Of a stretch of 64,000 bases of DNA, positions 53,336 to 64,000 are shown piece by piece (within the stretch, counting starts at the first letter, position 1; each line of letters starts with the position of its first letter). This stretch comes from Bacteroidota bacterium (GTDB lineage Bacteria > Bacteroidota > Bacteroidia > Cytophagales > Cyclobacteriaceae): contig JAFEAM010000010.1 of NCBI GenBank assembly GCA_018266395.1, forward strand, positions 33,887 to 97,886. Direction: 5' to 3'. The position numbers and the translations under genes were made by a program. Under the pieces are notes generated by a model, which worked only from the letters and a program-made list of their open reading frames with translations, ran no database searches and was not told where the DNA came from.

Positions 53336-54388
53336 TTATTTTGTCGGAACGTAATTGAGCAGCCCCTGCGATACACCCGTCCAGTTGCAAAGCTGCCACA
53401 GAATCCTCGCCCCTACGTTGGCATCCCAGTCAGTGCCGTCCGAACTGCCGACTTCATTGAGGTCGAATCCGATGATGCATCTCCTGCTGGTAGCGAGGGT
53501 TCTCAGAAGAACAGATGCCTGGAAGAAGCTGAGTCCCCCGGGCACGGGTGTACCCGTATGCGGACAGAGGGAAGGATCAAGGCCGTCAATATCAAAGCTT
53601 ACATAAACTTCTTCAGGTAAATCCTTGATGATGCTGCGACAGATGGATTCCCAGGATTCACCACGGTCCATCCTCAGTTTGAGATCTTCATCATGATGGG
53701 TGCGCACCCGGCCGCCTGTTTTCTTCACGAGTTCCTGCTCTTCCTCACACCAATCTCGTATGCCCACCTGAACCAGGCGCGAAACAGCCACCATCTTCAT
53801 CGCATTGTACATGATGGAGCCATGCGAATAGATATTGCCTTCATAGGCCTTCCGGAGGTCTGCATGCGCATCGATTTGAAGAATGCCAAAGCGCGAGTGC
53901 CGCTCCGACAGCGCGCGCAGGAATCCCAGAGGTGTGCTATGGTCCCCACCCAGCAGTCCAACGATCTTCTTCTGATCCAGTAATTGCGAAGCCTGTTTCT
54001 TGACGTAGATATTCAGGTTTTCGCAGGCCTTGTGAATACTTTCGGCGACAAGTCTTTTTGCTTCAGGATCCTCATAAGCCGCGCTCTCCTTTGCCAGCCA
54101 GCGGAGCCGGTCGCTCTCTTTCCTTATCTCCTGCGCAAGTGGCAGGCTGGTGACGCCCAGCCTCCAGGCATCTGCTATGCCATTCTGAAATATATCCAGT
54201 TGCTGTGAAGCGCGGATGATTTGCTCAGGTGCAGCAGCCGTGCCCGTATGATAAGTGACTGTCGCTTCCCAAGGTACGGGAAGGATGACCAGCCTCGCAG
54301 TCTCCATTGTGTATGGGAGTCCGAATAACCGTCCCGGAATCCCCGGCCCATTGGGATTGAAGGCCCGTATCTGTTCTTCCGGCATCAT
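53336..54388 (-). CDS. Arginase/agmatinase/formiminoglutamase family enzyme
   Basis: 350 residues from the ATG at 54388, which overlaps the sixA stop (ATGA); the longer frame upstream is within sixA. Manganese-binding motifs are all present: GLLGGDHSTPLG, QIDAHADLR and SFDIDGLDPSLCPHTGTP. Ureohydrolase fold. Substrate could be agmatine, arginine, formimidoylglutamate or guanidino acid; the sequence alone does not say. Cotranscribed with sixA. Confidence 0.9.
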   Translation of the reverse strand: MMPEEQIRAFNPNGPGIPGRLFGLPYTMETARLVILPVPWEATVTYHTGTAAAPEQIIRASQQLDIFQNGIADAWRLGVTSLPLAQEIRKESDRLRWLAKESAAYEDPEAKRLVAESIHKACENLNIYVKKQASQLLDQKKIVGLLGGDHSTPLGFLRALSERHSRFGILQIDAHADLRKAYEGNIYSHGSIMYNAMKMVAVSRLVQVGIRDWCEEEQELVKKTGGRVRTHHDEDLKLRMDRGESWESICRSIIKDLPEEVYVSFDIDGLDPSLCPHTGTPVPGGLSFFQASVLLRTLATSRRCIIGFDLNEVGSSDGTDWDANVGARILWQLCNWTGVSQGLLNYVPTK

Positions 54389-54864
54389 GGTTGAAATCTC
54401 GCGATAAGGTTGCATGCACCAGATGGCCGTTTGGCCCAGTTGCCGGGCCATTCGATGCCCAGGCACTCACAAGGGGAAAGATCTACAGCCTTGGAAAGAA
54501 GCGCACTTGCGAACTCTGACAACACCGGGTTATGACCGACCACGAGCACATGGTGTGTATCTGCAGGAAGGGTCCTTACAAGTTCCCACAATGTTGAGGG
54601 GAAGGCTTCGTACAGATCACTTTCATGCCTGATTCTGGCGGGCGACAACTGCAAACCTTCGTTTACCAGTCGCGCCGTCTCAATTGTACGCACTGCAGTG
54701 CTTGTCACAATAAGATGGATCCCGATTTCATCTTTGTTTAACATTAAACCCAGTCGTTGTGCAGATTCCTTGCCGGCTGCTGTCAGATGACGATCCTTGT
54801 CAGTGCTGCCAGCCTGAGTTCCAGCGCTTTGTGCATGACGAAGAATGTATAGCACGTTGTTCAT
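54385..54864 (-). CDS. sixA: Phosphohistidine phosphatase SixA
   Basis: 159 residues, histidine phosphatase fold. LRHAQSAGTQAG has the catalytic RHG-type His (RHA), and HVLVVGHNPVLSEF the second His. SixA removes phosphate from histidine on HPt domains or PtsH-like proteins. First gene of a pair with the arginase-family gene. Confidence 0.9.
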   Translation of the reverse strand: MNNVLYILRHAQSAGTQAGSTDKDRHLTAAGKESAQRLGLMLNKDEIGIHLIVTSTAVRTIETARLVNEGLQLSPARIRHESDLYEAFPSTLWELVRTLPADTHHVLVVGHNPVLSEFASALLSKAVDLSPCECLGIEWPGNWAKRPSGACNLIARFQP

Positions 54865-54924
54865 TTGATCGGGAAAAACTGACAGCCTGACGGAAGAATT
54901 TCCCGCAAATATTGAAAGCGGAAA

Positions 54925-54952
54925 TTGATTTTTTAAAAATTTGTGATATTTG
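54925..54952 (+). promoter_or_regulatory. Candidate topA promoter
   Basis: TTG (54925-54927), 19-bp AT-rich spacer and TATTTG (54947-54952), 25 bp before the topA ATG. The -7 box is one base short of TAnnTTTG. Divergent from sixA. Confidence 0.35.
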
Positions 54953-54977
54953 GGGCCTTCGCAACATAATTTTTTGA

Positions 54978-57317
54978 ATGTCTAAGAACCTCGTAATTGT
55001 TGAGTCTCCCGCGAAAGCGAAGACGATTGAAGGTTATCTCGGAAAGGATTTCAAGGTTGCCTCAAGCATGGGTCATGTGCGTGATCTGCCGAAAGGCAAC
55101 AACGCCATTGATATTGAAGACAACTTCAAGCCGACTTACGAAGTGAGTGCGGATAAAAAAGAAGTAATATCGAAACTGAAGAAGCTTGCAGAAGATGCCG
55201 AGACGGTGTACCTGGCAAGCGATGAGGACCGTGAGGGGGAAGCCATCAGCTGGCACCTGAAGGAGGTGCTGGACCTCAATGACAAGAAGACCAGGAGGAT
55301 TGTATTCACTGAAATCACGAAGAAGGCGATTCTGAATGCGATCGAAAATCCGCGTGGTATCGATATTGATCTGGTAAATGCCCAGCAGGCACGCCGCGTG
55401 CTTGATCGCCTCGTGGGTTTTGAACTGTCGCCGATCCTTTGGAAGAAAATCAAAACCGGACTCTCAGCAGGCCGTGTTCAGTCAGTGGCTGTAAGACTGG
55501 TAGTGGAACGAGAACGCGAGATCGATCGCTTTGAAGCAAAGTCATCATTCAAAGTAGTTGCCCGATTCGATCTTGGAAAGGGCAAGACATTACAGGCTGA
55601 GCTGGGTGAGAAATTCGATACGAAAGAGGAAGCGCTGGAATTTCTGCAGTCTTGCGTTGGAGCGAAGTTTACCATCGGCGACCTGCAGAAGAAGCCTGCG
55701 AAGAAATCGCCAGCGCCTCCATTTACTACTTCCACATTGCAACAGGAGGCCGGCCGCAAGCTTGGATTCTCTGTCCTGCAGACCATGACGGTGGCGCAGA
55801 AGCTGTATGAGGCGGGTAAGATTTCCTATATGAGAACGGACTCTGTCAACCTCAGCGACGAGGCAGTGGCAGGCGCGACCCGCCAGATTGAGACTGCTTT
55901 TGGAAAGGAATTCGTGCACACCCGTCGCTACAAGACCAAGTCGTCCGGCGCACAGGAGGCCCACGAAGCAATCAGACCTACAGATTTCTCTGTTACAGAA
56001 GCAGGAGCCGACCGCAATGGCCAGCGCCTGTATGAACTGATCTGGAAAAGAGCGATCGCCTCCCAGATGGCAGACGCCGAACTGGAAAGAACCACTGCGA
56101 CGATTACCATATCTACCAACCCGAGAACGCTTACTGCCACCGGCGAGGTGATAAAGTTTGAAGGATTCCTCAAAGTATATATGGAGTCCAGGGATGAAGA
56201 TGACCTGGATGAAGACGAAGATGGCAAAGTACTGCCGCCGCTGACGGTAGGACAGGAACTGAACCTGGACCAGATGACTGCCACCCAGACGTTCTCCAGA
56301 CACCCTGCCCGCTACACAGAACCTACGCTAGTAAAGAAACTTGAAGAACTCGGCATTGGCCGGCCTTCTACTTATGCACCTACAATTTCCACCATCCAGA
56401 AGCGTGGATACGTGGTGAAAGAAAGCCGTGAAGGCGAGGAACGGAAGTTCAAGGTGATGACACTGGCAGATGGTAAGATCGACCAGCGGCTGGATTCTGA
56501 AATAACAGGGGCGGAGAAAAATAAGCTGTTCCCTACTAATATAGCCATGGTGGTCAACGACTTCCTGGTAGAGCATTTTCCTGATATCACCAACTACTCC
56601 TTTACCGCAGAAATCGAACAGGAGTTTGATGAAATCGCCAGCGGCAAAGTTCAGTGGCAGAAGATGATAGACCAGTTCTATCGTCCCTTCCACAAGACCG
56701 TCTCCAAGACCGAGCTGGTGGAGCGCTCTTCGGTGCAAAACAAGGCTCGTGAGCTTGGTGTGGATCCCAAAACCGGAAAGAACGTTTATGCAAAACTCGG
56801 ACGATATGGCGCTTACGTTCAGATCGGGGAAAACCCGGAAGAGGGAAGCAAGGAGAAACCGAAGTTTGCCAGCCTCCGCCCCGGTCAGTTTATCGAAAAC
56901 ATTACGCTGGAAGAAGCGCTGGAACTGATGAAGATGCCGCGTGACCTCGGACAGTTTGAAGAGAAACCCGTGGTGGTGAACATCGGACGTTTCGGTCCCT
57001 ATGTGCTGCACGACAAGAAGTTTGTCTCCATTCCCAAGACGGATGACCCTTATGCCATCAACCTGGATCGGGCAGTGGAGTTGATCAGGGCCAAGCGTGA
57101 AGCGGATGCCAACAAGACGATCAAACTATTTGACAGCAACCCTGACATCCAGATCCTGAATGGCCGGTTCGGTCCCTATATCAAAGCAGGCAAGAAGAAT
57201 GTGAAAATCCCGAAAGGCAAAGTGCCGGCTGACCTGACACTCGAAGAATGCCTCACACTGGCCGAAAATGCCCCGGAGAGGAAGGGTAGGTTTGGGTTCA
57301 GGAAAAAGGCGTCGTAA
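54978..57317 (+). CDS. topA: DNA topoisomerase I
   Basis: 779 residues. TOPRIM (NLVIVESPAKAKTIEGYLG ... LASDEDREGEAISWHL), the active-site Tyr in KISYMRTDSVNLS, QSVAVRLVVERERE, and a C-terminal set of Toprim_C repeats (GRYGAYVQIGENP, GRFGPYVLHDKKF, GRFGPYIKAGKKNVKIPKG) instead of zinc fingers, normal for Bacteroidota. It relaxes negative supercoils. ends KGRFGFRKKAS. Confidence 0.97.
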   Translation: MSKNLVIVESPAKAKTIEGYLGKDFKVASSMGHVRDLPKGNNAIDIEDNFKPTYEVSADKKEVISKLKKLAEDAETVYLASDEDREGEAISWHLKEVLDLNDKKTRRIVFTEITKKAILNAIENPRGIDIDLVNAQQARRVLDRLVGFELSPILWKKIKTGLSAGRVQSVAVRLVVEREREIDRFEAKSSFKVVARFDLGKGKTLQAELGEKFDTKEEALEFLQSCVGAKFTIGDLQKKPAKKSPAPPFTTSTLQQEAGRKLGFSVLQTMTVAQKLYEAGKISYMRTDSVNLSDEAVAGATRQIETAFGKEFVHTRRYKTKSSGAQEAHEAIRPTDFSVTEAGADRNGQRLYELIWKRAIASQMADAELERTTATITISTNPRTLTATGEVIKFEGFLKVYMESRDEDDLDEDEDGKVLPPLTVGQELNLDQMTATQTFSRHPARYTEPTLVKKLEELGIGRPSTYAPTISTIQKRGYVVKESREGEERKFKVMTLADGKIDQRLDSEITGAEKNKLFPTNIAMVVNDFLVEHFPDITNYSFTAEIEQEFDEIASGKVQWQKMIDQFYRPFHKTVSKTELVERSSVQNKARELGVDPKTGKNVYAKLGRYGAYVQIGENPEEGSKEKPKFASLRPGQFIENITLEEALELMKMPRDLGQFEEKPVVVNIGRFGPYVLHDKKFVSIPKTDDPYAINLDRAVELIRAKREADANKTIKLFDSNPDIQILNGRFGPYIKAGKKNVKIPKGKVPADLTLEECLTLAENAPERKGRFGFRKKAS

Positions 57318-57332
57318 GAAGTTCCTGGCTTG

Positions 57333-57353
57333 CCCCGATATTCATCGTCGGGG
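57333..57353. repeat. Dispersed CCCCGA palindrome after topA
   Basis: CCCCGATATTCATCGTCGGGG: arms CCCCGA / TCGGGG around a 9-nt centre, 16 bp after the topA stop, so it may act as its terminator. The same motif recurs at 62501-62521, 63075-63093 and in each 242-bp unit. A degenerate copy is at about 57381-57402. Confidence 0.75.
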
Positions 57354-57423
57354 CTCGCCTTGGCATCATCCTAAGGATTTATCCCGACATTTATAGCCAG
57401 GACATCATCGGCGGAATTTATAA

Positions 57424-58116
57424 ATGAAAAAGCTCGTTGTACTTTCCGGTGCAGGTATCAGTGCTGAAAGCGGCATACCTACCTTCCGCGATGCGGGAGG
57501 CTTGTGGGAAGGATACAGGGTTGAAGATGTAGCCACTCCCGATGCGTGGCGCAAGGACCGGGCGCTGGTACTGGACTTTTACAATGAACGTCGCAAGAAG
57601 GCATTGTCGGTCGAGCCCAACCGTGGTCATGAGATCCTGGCTGAACTGGAATCCCGATTTGACGTCACCATCGTTACGCAGAATGTCGACAACCTTCATG
57701 AGCGGGCGGGGTCATCGCATGTGATCCATCTTCACGGAAGTCTTTTTGAATCCAGGAGCACAGTTGATGAAAACCTGGTCTATCCCATTAAAGGATGGGA
57801 ACTGAAACTTGGTGACAAATGCGAGAAAGGTTCACAGCTACGCCCCAATATCGTCTGGTTCGGTGAAATGGTACCCAAGATGGAAGAGGCTGCTGCGTAC
57901 GCCCAGGATGCAGATATCTTCATTGTGGTCGGTACATCCATGGTGGTCTACCCTGCAGCGGGACTTATCGAATACGTACGGCGGGAAGTGCCGAAGTTCA
58001 TCGTTGATCCGGGTAGTCCTGAGTTCAGGGACGCAAGGGATATTGTCTTTATCAGGGAAAAGGCTTCGACAGGCCTTGAGAAGGTAAGAGAGGAATTGCA
58101 TAAGTTCCTGGGTTGA
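57424..58116 (+). CDS. cobB: NAD-dependent deacylase (sirtuin, CobB type)
   Basis: 230 residues. LSGAGISAESGIPTFRDAGGLWEGY is the NAD site, TQNVDNLHERAG and the catalytic His in IHLHGSLF follow, and the deacylase Y-x-x-R signature is DFYNERR. The usual four zinc cysteines (CxxC twice) are missing: only one Cys (DKCEKGS) remains, as in other Bacteroidota members. It removes succinyl or acetyl groups from lysines. Confidence 0.92.
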   Translation: MKKLVVLSGAGISAESGIPTFRDAGGLWEGYRVEDVATPDAWRKDRALVLDFYNERRKKALSVEPNRGHEILAELESRFDVTIVTQNVDNLHERAGSSHVIHLHGSLFESRSTVDENLVYPIKGWELKLGDKCEKGSQLRPNIVWFGEMVPKMEEAAAYAQDADIFIVVGTSMVVYPAAGLIEYVRREVPKFIVDPGSPEFRDARDIVFIREKASTGLEKVREELHKFLG

Positions 58117-58211
58117 CCACCACCGGGCCCTTATTTGCAAAGCGCACCATAGCCGCGTATTTTTCCGAAAGTTTGGCTCCATCGATTTGATGGCGTACAA
58201 CAGGACCCTAA

Positions 58212-60368
<2,157 letters not shown>

Positions 60369-60421
60369 TCATATTAGAATTTCTCAAACGGATCACCCAT
60401 TCACTTCAAATTGCACCCGCA

Positions 60422-61468
60422 ATGCTTGTCACCACTCACGCAGAACTAACACACTTGTCCGCCCACCAGATCGGCAACAAGACCAATGGCGATGACCTCG
60501 CCGTTTCAAAGGAAGAATTGGAAGTCACCGATGACCTTCGTCTGCAGTTGCAGGAATTCTTTCTCGGATCATTCGTCTCAGAAGAGGTGTTCCGCTTTTC
60601 ATCCACTGACGGTGATTTTCGCAGAAACCCTTTGTTTCAGATGGTTACGGATATGTTTGAATCGAGCAGGGTTTTTCATCTGCGGACCATCCAGGTGGCC
60701 AAACACTTGTATGAAGTATCCACCCATCCGCAGATCAAGGCCGGCGACCTGTATGTAGCCTACTTCACCAATGTGAAAATCGATGACGAGGAAACGGACG
60801 CGATAGGGATCTTCAAGGCCGAGAGTCATCATTCCTTCCTTCAGTTGCACAGGAAGAGGGATGGCAACTTCGCGCTCGACTGCCAATCGGGAATAAGCAT
60901 GGACAAGCTCGATAAAGGTTGTCTTATTTTCCGCACCCAGGCCGGCGACGGTTTCCGGCTTTCTATCATCGACCGCACCGGCAAGTCACACGATGCACAG
61001 TACTGGAAGGAGTTATTCCTGCGGGCCGAACCCGTTCACAATCATTTTCAGTCCACGAAGAACGTCCTCGACATTGCGCGACAGTTTGTCACCGATCAGA
61101 TGGGGGATGAGTTTGATGTTTCCAGGGCTGACCAGGCCGGCTATCTGAAGAAGTCCATCGACTATTTCAAGAAGCGCGGTGAGTTCAACCGCCAGGAATT
61201 CGAGCAGGAAGTCTTTGAAGACCCCGACCTCATCAAGTCATACAAGAAATTCGACCGGGAGTACCGAAGCCGCTTCAGCTTTGATGACGAGCAGGTCTTT
61301 GATATTTCGCGTGAGGTTGTCCGAAAGCAGTCGCGTGTCTTTAAAAGCGTGCTCAAGCTCGACAAGAACTTCCACATCTACATCCACGGCGACCGCAGCC
61401 TCATTGAGCGCGGCACTGAAAAGGATGGGAGGAAGTTTTATAAGATCTATTATAGGGAGGAGTTTTAG
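60422..61468 (+). CDS. Nucleoid-associated protein, NA37 family
   Basis: 348 residues from the ATG at 60422 (MLVTTHAELTHLSAHQIGNK); the frame from 60281 overlaps GH97 and is not used. NA37/NdpA features include SGISMDKLDKGCLIF, FLRAEPVHNHFQSTKN and VTDQMGDEFDV. E. coli homologue YejK binds DNA. Homology is at family level; DNA binding is inferred. Confidence 0.82.
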   Translation: MLVTTHAELTHLSAHQIGNKTNGDDLAVSKEELEVTDDLRLQLQEFFLGSFVSEEVFRFSSTDGDFRRNPLFQMVTDMFESSRVFHLRTIQVAKHLYEVSTHPQIKAGDLYVAYFTNVKIDDEETDAIGIFKAESHHSFLQLHRKRDGNFALDCQSGISMDKLDKGCLIFRTQAGDGFRLSIIDRTGKSHDAQYWKELFLRAEPVHNHFQSTKNVLDIARQFVTDQMGDEFDVSRADQAGYLKKSIDYFKKRGEFNRQEFEQEVFEDPDLIKSYKKFDREYRSRFSFDDEQVFDISREVVRKQSRVFKSVLKLDKNFHIYIHGDRSLIERGTEKDGRKFYKIYYREEF

Positions 61469-61476
61469 GCATTGTT

Positions 61477-61500
61477 GAGATCTGAAACCTGAAATCTGAA
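61477..61500. repeat. Heptad repeat, half copy, between convergent genes
   Basis: GAGATCTGAAACCTGAAATCT and following bases repeat the right arm of the palindrome at 47718-47734 with one extra 7-bp unit. It lies in the 40-bp gap between the NA37 and mutarotase genes. Confidence 0.7.
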
Positions 61501-61508
61501 ATTGATAA

Positions 61509-61871
61509 TCATCTCAATTCAAATATCCTCTCCATCCTCCTCCACTTCTCCCCAGGCGTGCTTCCTGGTATAGCCTGCTGATATTTCCACATCAGTTTCT
61601 CCCATTCCTGCACTTTTGGGTTGGAAGCGTCGAGGGCGGCTTTAGTTTCGAAAGAGAAGGATTCATCGGCCTCTATGATCATGAACAGCCGGTTTGCCAC
61701 GCGGTAGATTTCCATTGATGTGATACCGGAATCTTTGATGCTCTCTACGATCTCCGGCCACACGCGTTTGTGCCATGCTTCATATTCTCGTATCAGTTGA
61801 GGATCATCTTTAAGGTCGAGGGCTAAGCAGTGGCGCATGGGGGGAGGATTAGCTGATTGCAAATTGCTCAT
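61509..61871 (-). CDS. rhaM: L-rhamnose mutarotase family protein
   Basis: 120 residues (or 109 from the ATG at 61838). MRHCLALDL, YEAWHKRVWPEI with the conserved His, MEIYRVANRLFMIIE and W...MERIF at the end match RhaM. It interconverts alpha and beta L-rhamnose or a related sugar. No rhamnose operon is nearby, so substrate could be fucose. Cytoplasmic. Confidence 0.88.
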   Translation of the reverse strand: MSNLQSANPPPMRHCLALDLKDDPQLIREYEAWHKRVWPEIVESIKDSGITSMEIYRVANRLFMIIEADESFSFETKAALDASNPKVQEWEKLMWKYQQAIPGSTPGEKWRRMERIFELR

Positions 61872-61891
61872 TTTTTCTCGAGTGCATTGAA

Positions 61892-62407
61892 TTAACCCTC
61901 ATTCTCTTCTTTGTCTCTATTCAGTAGTCTCGCTATGGCTGCCCGGTTACTAAGGAGTGTGAGGCCTACCAGAAAATTTATACTGCTCACGGTAATGTCG
62001 ATCTTGTCTTTTGATGAGCGTTCTTGTTTGGCAACTTCGCCCTGAACCCAACCGTACAGTTGCGTGGCAAGCGAAGGAACACTTCGCAGTAACAACAGTC
62101 CCCCGGTAATAATCACGCCGATCTTGAGGATATCCTCAGGCTTGATGTTCGTCATATCAACACGATCGTCTGAAAATCCCTGCTGCATTTTCAGGGAGTC
62201 AACAATGGACCCGGTTTTAACATTGAGCAGCCACAGGAGTCCAAAGGTGAGTAGCACTGTCCATAAGGCACGGCTGTAGTCGCCGATTCCTGCCTCTCCT
62301 GATAATCCCAGCGCGATAACACCTGGGAGGGTAGTAAATACTGCGTCCACCGCGATGTACAGCCCGAAGACTTTCAATATCAGAATCAGGAGGTCTCTTT
62401 TGGTCAT
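61892..62407 (-). CDS. Hypothetical membrane protein, four segments
   Basis: 171 residues with hydrophobic segments near 5-30, 45-65, 92-112 and 140-155. Not recognised. The internal part 66-90 (SIVDSLKMQQGFSDDRVDMTNIKPEDILKIG) is polar. It lies 20 bp before the mutarotase gene on the same strand, so the two are likely cotranscribed. Confidence 0.65.
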   Translation of the reverse strand: MTKRDLLILILKVFGLYIAVDAVFTTLPGVIALGLSGEAGIGDYSRALWTVLLTFGLLWLLNVKTGSIVDSLKMQQGFSDDRVDMTNIKPEDILKIGVIITGGLLLLRSVPSLATQLYGWVQGEVAKQERSSKDKIDITVSSINFLVGLTLLSNRAAIARLLNRDKEENEG

Positions 62408-62500
62408 TAGTTAGAGTCTTTAGAAAGGTAAAGGTGGATTGGTAAGTGATGATTGCAAATTTACTTGAGTGTCAGGATCAAATTAAAGGTTTCAGGCTTG

Positions 62501-62562
62501 CCCCGACATTTATCGTCTGGGTTCAAGATTCAGGCTAATACAGTTGTAGGCTTGCTCCGACA
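62501..62562. repeat. Two degenerate copies of the CCCCGA palindrome
   Basis: GGCTTGCCCCGACAT (from 62496) and GGCTTGCTCCGACAT (from 62549) are direct repeats 53 bp apart; the first retains the palindromic partner CGTCTGGG, the second lost it. Confidence 0.6.
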
Positions 62563-62578
62563 TGCATCTTGAGAGGCC

Positions 62579-63073
62579 TCATATTGCGTTCTTCTCCAGA
62601 AAATCGATTATTCTGTCAGTGTATTCGTCGCCGTAGTCGTTCTTTCTGAAGAAGTTCATTCCGCCCAAATGGTCTCCTTCAAATTCAATGATGGTTACAT
62701 TATTCCTTTTCGCAAATTCCCTGGCGTCAACTGTCATTGTTGTTTTGTCCTTCCTGGCACAAAAAATCAAAGTCGGAATTCTTGGCTTAAGCCTGGTGAT
62801 GTGCTTGGCACCAGGAGGCAGCAGGACTGTCTCTCCTTTGTTGACTTTAATTCTTTCAATCACCTTTTGTGGATCATTGTAAAAGCCTTCCGCTATCGAA
62901 AAGGCCACTTCTTCATTTCGCATCAGGCTAACATAGGTTCCCATGGAAAGTGAATATAGCCCTATCTTATCAGCAGGATATTTCTTCTTTGTTGACCTGA
63001 TTACGGAATCCAGGTCCTTGCCAAATTCTGTATAAAACAGGAGATCCTGGTTAATCGCAAAGTTTGAGCTCTT
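62579..63073 (-). pseudogene. 5'-truncated alpha/beta hydrolase
   Basis: The open frame (ATG at 62944) gives only 121 residues, but the same frame continues upstream without stop to about 63073 and encodes family sequence before the Met, including the nucleophile elbow IGLYSLSMGTYV and, at the far end, GKSSNFAINQDLLFYTEFGKDL, the typical hydrolase GxGxSS region. Then it runs into the repeat element; a stop follows a few codons on. So the N-terminal third (the beta-strands and oxyanion region) is missing. LIFCARKDKTTM and GDHLGGMNFF (Asp and His) remain. Probably inactive. Confidence 0.75.
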
Positions 63074-63074
63074 A

Positions 63075-63093
63075 CCCGACGATGAATGTCAGG
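63075..63093. repeat. CCCCGA-type palindrome at the pseudogene junction
   Basis: CCCGACGATGAATGTCAGG, a copy of the dispersed motif, exactly where the hydrolase reading frame loses similarity to its family. It is followed by a partial left end of the 242-bp unit (GCTAGAAACCAA). Confidence 0.8.
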
Positions 63094-63152
63094 ATAAGAA
63101 ACCAGAACCCGATTATGATTTTCGAGCTGTGCTAGAAACCAAGAAATAGAGA

Positions 63153-64000
63153 CATGTCACCCCGTCGGGGTTCCGTTTCCATTATCGATTGCCTTTCTAT
63201 AATAATACCAACCCTTCGGGTTTTGTGTCCGCACCATGGTGGGAGAGCGCCATCTCAACATTCAGAATTTTCTGTTCAGCATTCAGAATTGCTTCTCGTT
63301 CATCGTTTGTTCCTGAGTTCAACCCCGACGAAGAATGCCGGGGCAGGCCCAGCACCTCTACGATAAATGGAGGGGGATGCTTGAAACTAATAATCATGTC
63401 ACCCCGTCGGGGTTCCGTTTCCATTATCGATTGCCTTTCTATAATAATACCAACCCTTCGGTTTTTGTGTCCGCACTGTGATGAGAGAGGTCCACTTCGG
63501 CATTCAGAATTCCCTGTTCAGCATTCAGAATTGCTTCTCGTTCATCAATTGTTCCTGGGTTCAACCCCGACGATGAATGCCAGGGCAGGCCCAGCACCTC
63601 GATGACAAATGGAGGGGGATGCTAGAAACTAATAATCATGTCATCCCGTCGGAGTTCCGTTTCCATTATCGATTTGCCTTTCCATAATAATACCAACCCT
63701 TCGGGTTTTGTGTCAGCACTGTGATGGGAGAGGCCCACTTCGGCATTCAGAATTCCCAGTTCAGCATTCAGAATTGCTTCTCGTTCATCAATTGTTCCTG
63801 GGTTCAACCCCGACGATGAATGCCGGGGCAGGCCCAGCACCTCTACGATAAATGGAGGGGGATGCTTGAAACTAATAATCATGTCACCCCGTCGGGGTTC
63901 CGTTTCCATTATCGATTTGCCTTTCCATAATAATACCAACCCTTCGGTTTTTGTGTCCGCACTGTGATGGGAGAGGCCCACTTCGGCATTCAGAATTCCC
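63153..64000. repeat. 242-bp tandem repeat array, reaching the window edge
   Basis: Units begin (CATGTCACCCC or CATGTCATCCC) at 63153, 63395, 63637 and 63880, steps 242, 242 and 243. At least three full units and half of a fourth are seen. Each unit holds a short ACCCCGTCGGGGT palindrome, GATTGCC-TTT-type AT-rich part, heptads (ATTCAGAATT, CAGCATTCAGAATTG) and the CCCCGAC...YCGGGG hairpin. Units differ by single bases and small changes. ORFs across the array are not genes: unit length is not a multiple of 3. Confidence 0.95.

Noticed and set aside
63154-63981. Protein genes across the 242-bp array on both strands
   Set aside because: Frames change between units (242 is not a multiple of 3), products mirror the repeat, and there are no start signals or known motifs.

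Overview
The window reads as a chromosome segment of a Bacteroidota member, most likely of the Cytophagales. The signs are outer-membrane beta-barrels and TPR proteins with Bacteroidota-type signal peptides, a fused hisIE and a bifunctional hisB in one hisGDCBHAFIE operon, a sufBCDSE operon ending in a MIP18-family gene, a GH97 glycosidase, GMC and Gfo/Idh oxidoreductases with Tat-like leaders, and -7 promoter boxes of the TAnnTTTG type. It is almost entirely core metabolism. No prophage, integrase, transposase or CRISPR array is visible.

Layout. 1-6093 (minus strand): a TPR protein cut by the window edge, an outer-membrane barrel, an M23 peptidase, MogA, the tRNA hydroxylase TrhO, a secreted TPR/zinc-ribbon protein and an ACMSD-like decarboxylase. 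6094-6578 holds no gene but an 11-bp TCGCAT tandem array. 6579-12057: an exported EEP phosphodiesterase, NudK, and a sugar-oxidation cluster (Gfo/Idh, GMC subunit 3, GMC flavoprotein). 12140-14919: yidD, cysS, DUF72. 14970-23489 (mostly plus): two tandem M20 hydrolases, riboflavin synthase, a small helical protein, a PAP2 phosphatase, a flavin oxidoreductase lacking the redox cysteines, an SDR and a cysteine-synthase-like enzyme. 23511-30628 (minus): the complete histidine operon with its own His-codon leader peptide and attenuator. 30672-38344: a DUF3592 protein, a TPR lipoprotein, a CoA-type Nudix hydrolase, an outer-membrane barrel, aconitase with a histone-like tail, folE-queD and a bacilliredoxin. 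38378-43871: the suf operon. 44068-44828: an Lrp-type regulator and a tRNA-like gene with its own terminator. 44876-62407: acyl-CoA ligase, PD40 propeller, two sodium symporters, a conserved unknown, an arginase-family enzyme with SixA, topA, a sirtuin, GH97, a nucleoid protein and a rhamnose mutarotase. 62501-64000: a 5'-truncated hydrolase followed by a 242-bp tandem repeat array that leaves the window.

How the parts work together. The his operon makes histidine from PRPP and is probably controlled by ribosome stalling at four His codons. The suf genes build Fe-S clusters, needed for example by aconitase. folE and queD lead to 7-deazaguanine (queuosine) or pterin products. GH97, the GMC/Gfo-Idh set and the mutarotase suggest use of plant-type glycans.

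The most unusual items are the tRNA-like gene at 44651-44795 (well-kept tRNA core, Asp-type anticodon GUC and G73, Leu-type D-loop, about 76-nt variable region), the strictly phased 11-bp array at 6285-6447, the lysine-rich tail on aconitase, and a family of heptad-based palindromes, three copies of which lie between convergent genes. Starts were moved from the longest possible ORF wherever a 4-bp ATGA overlap or family alignment supported an internal start.
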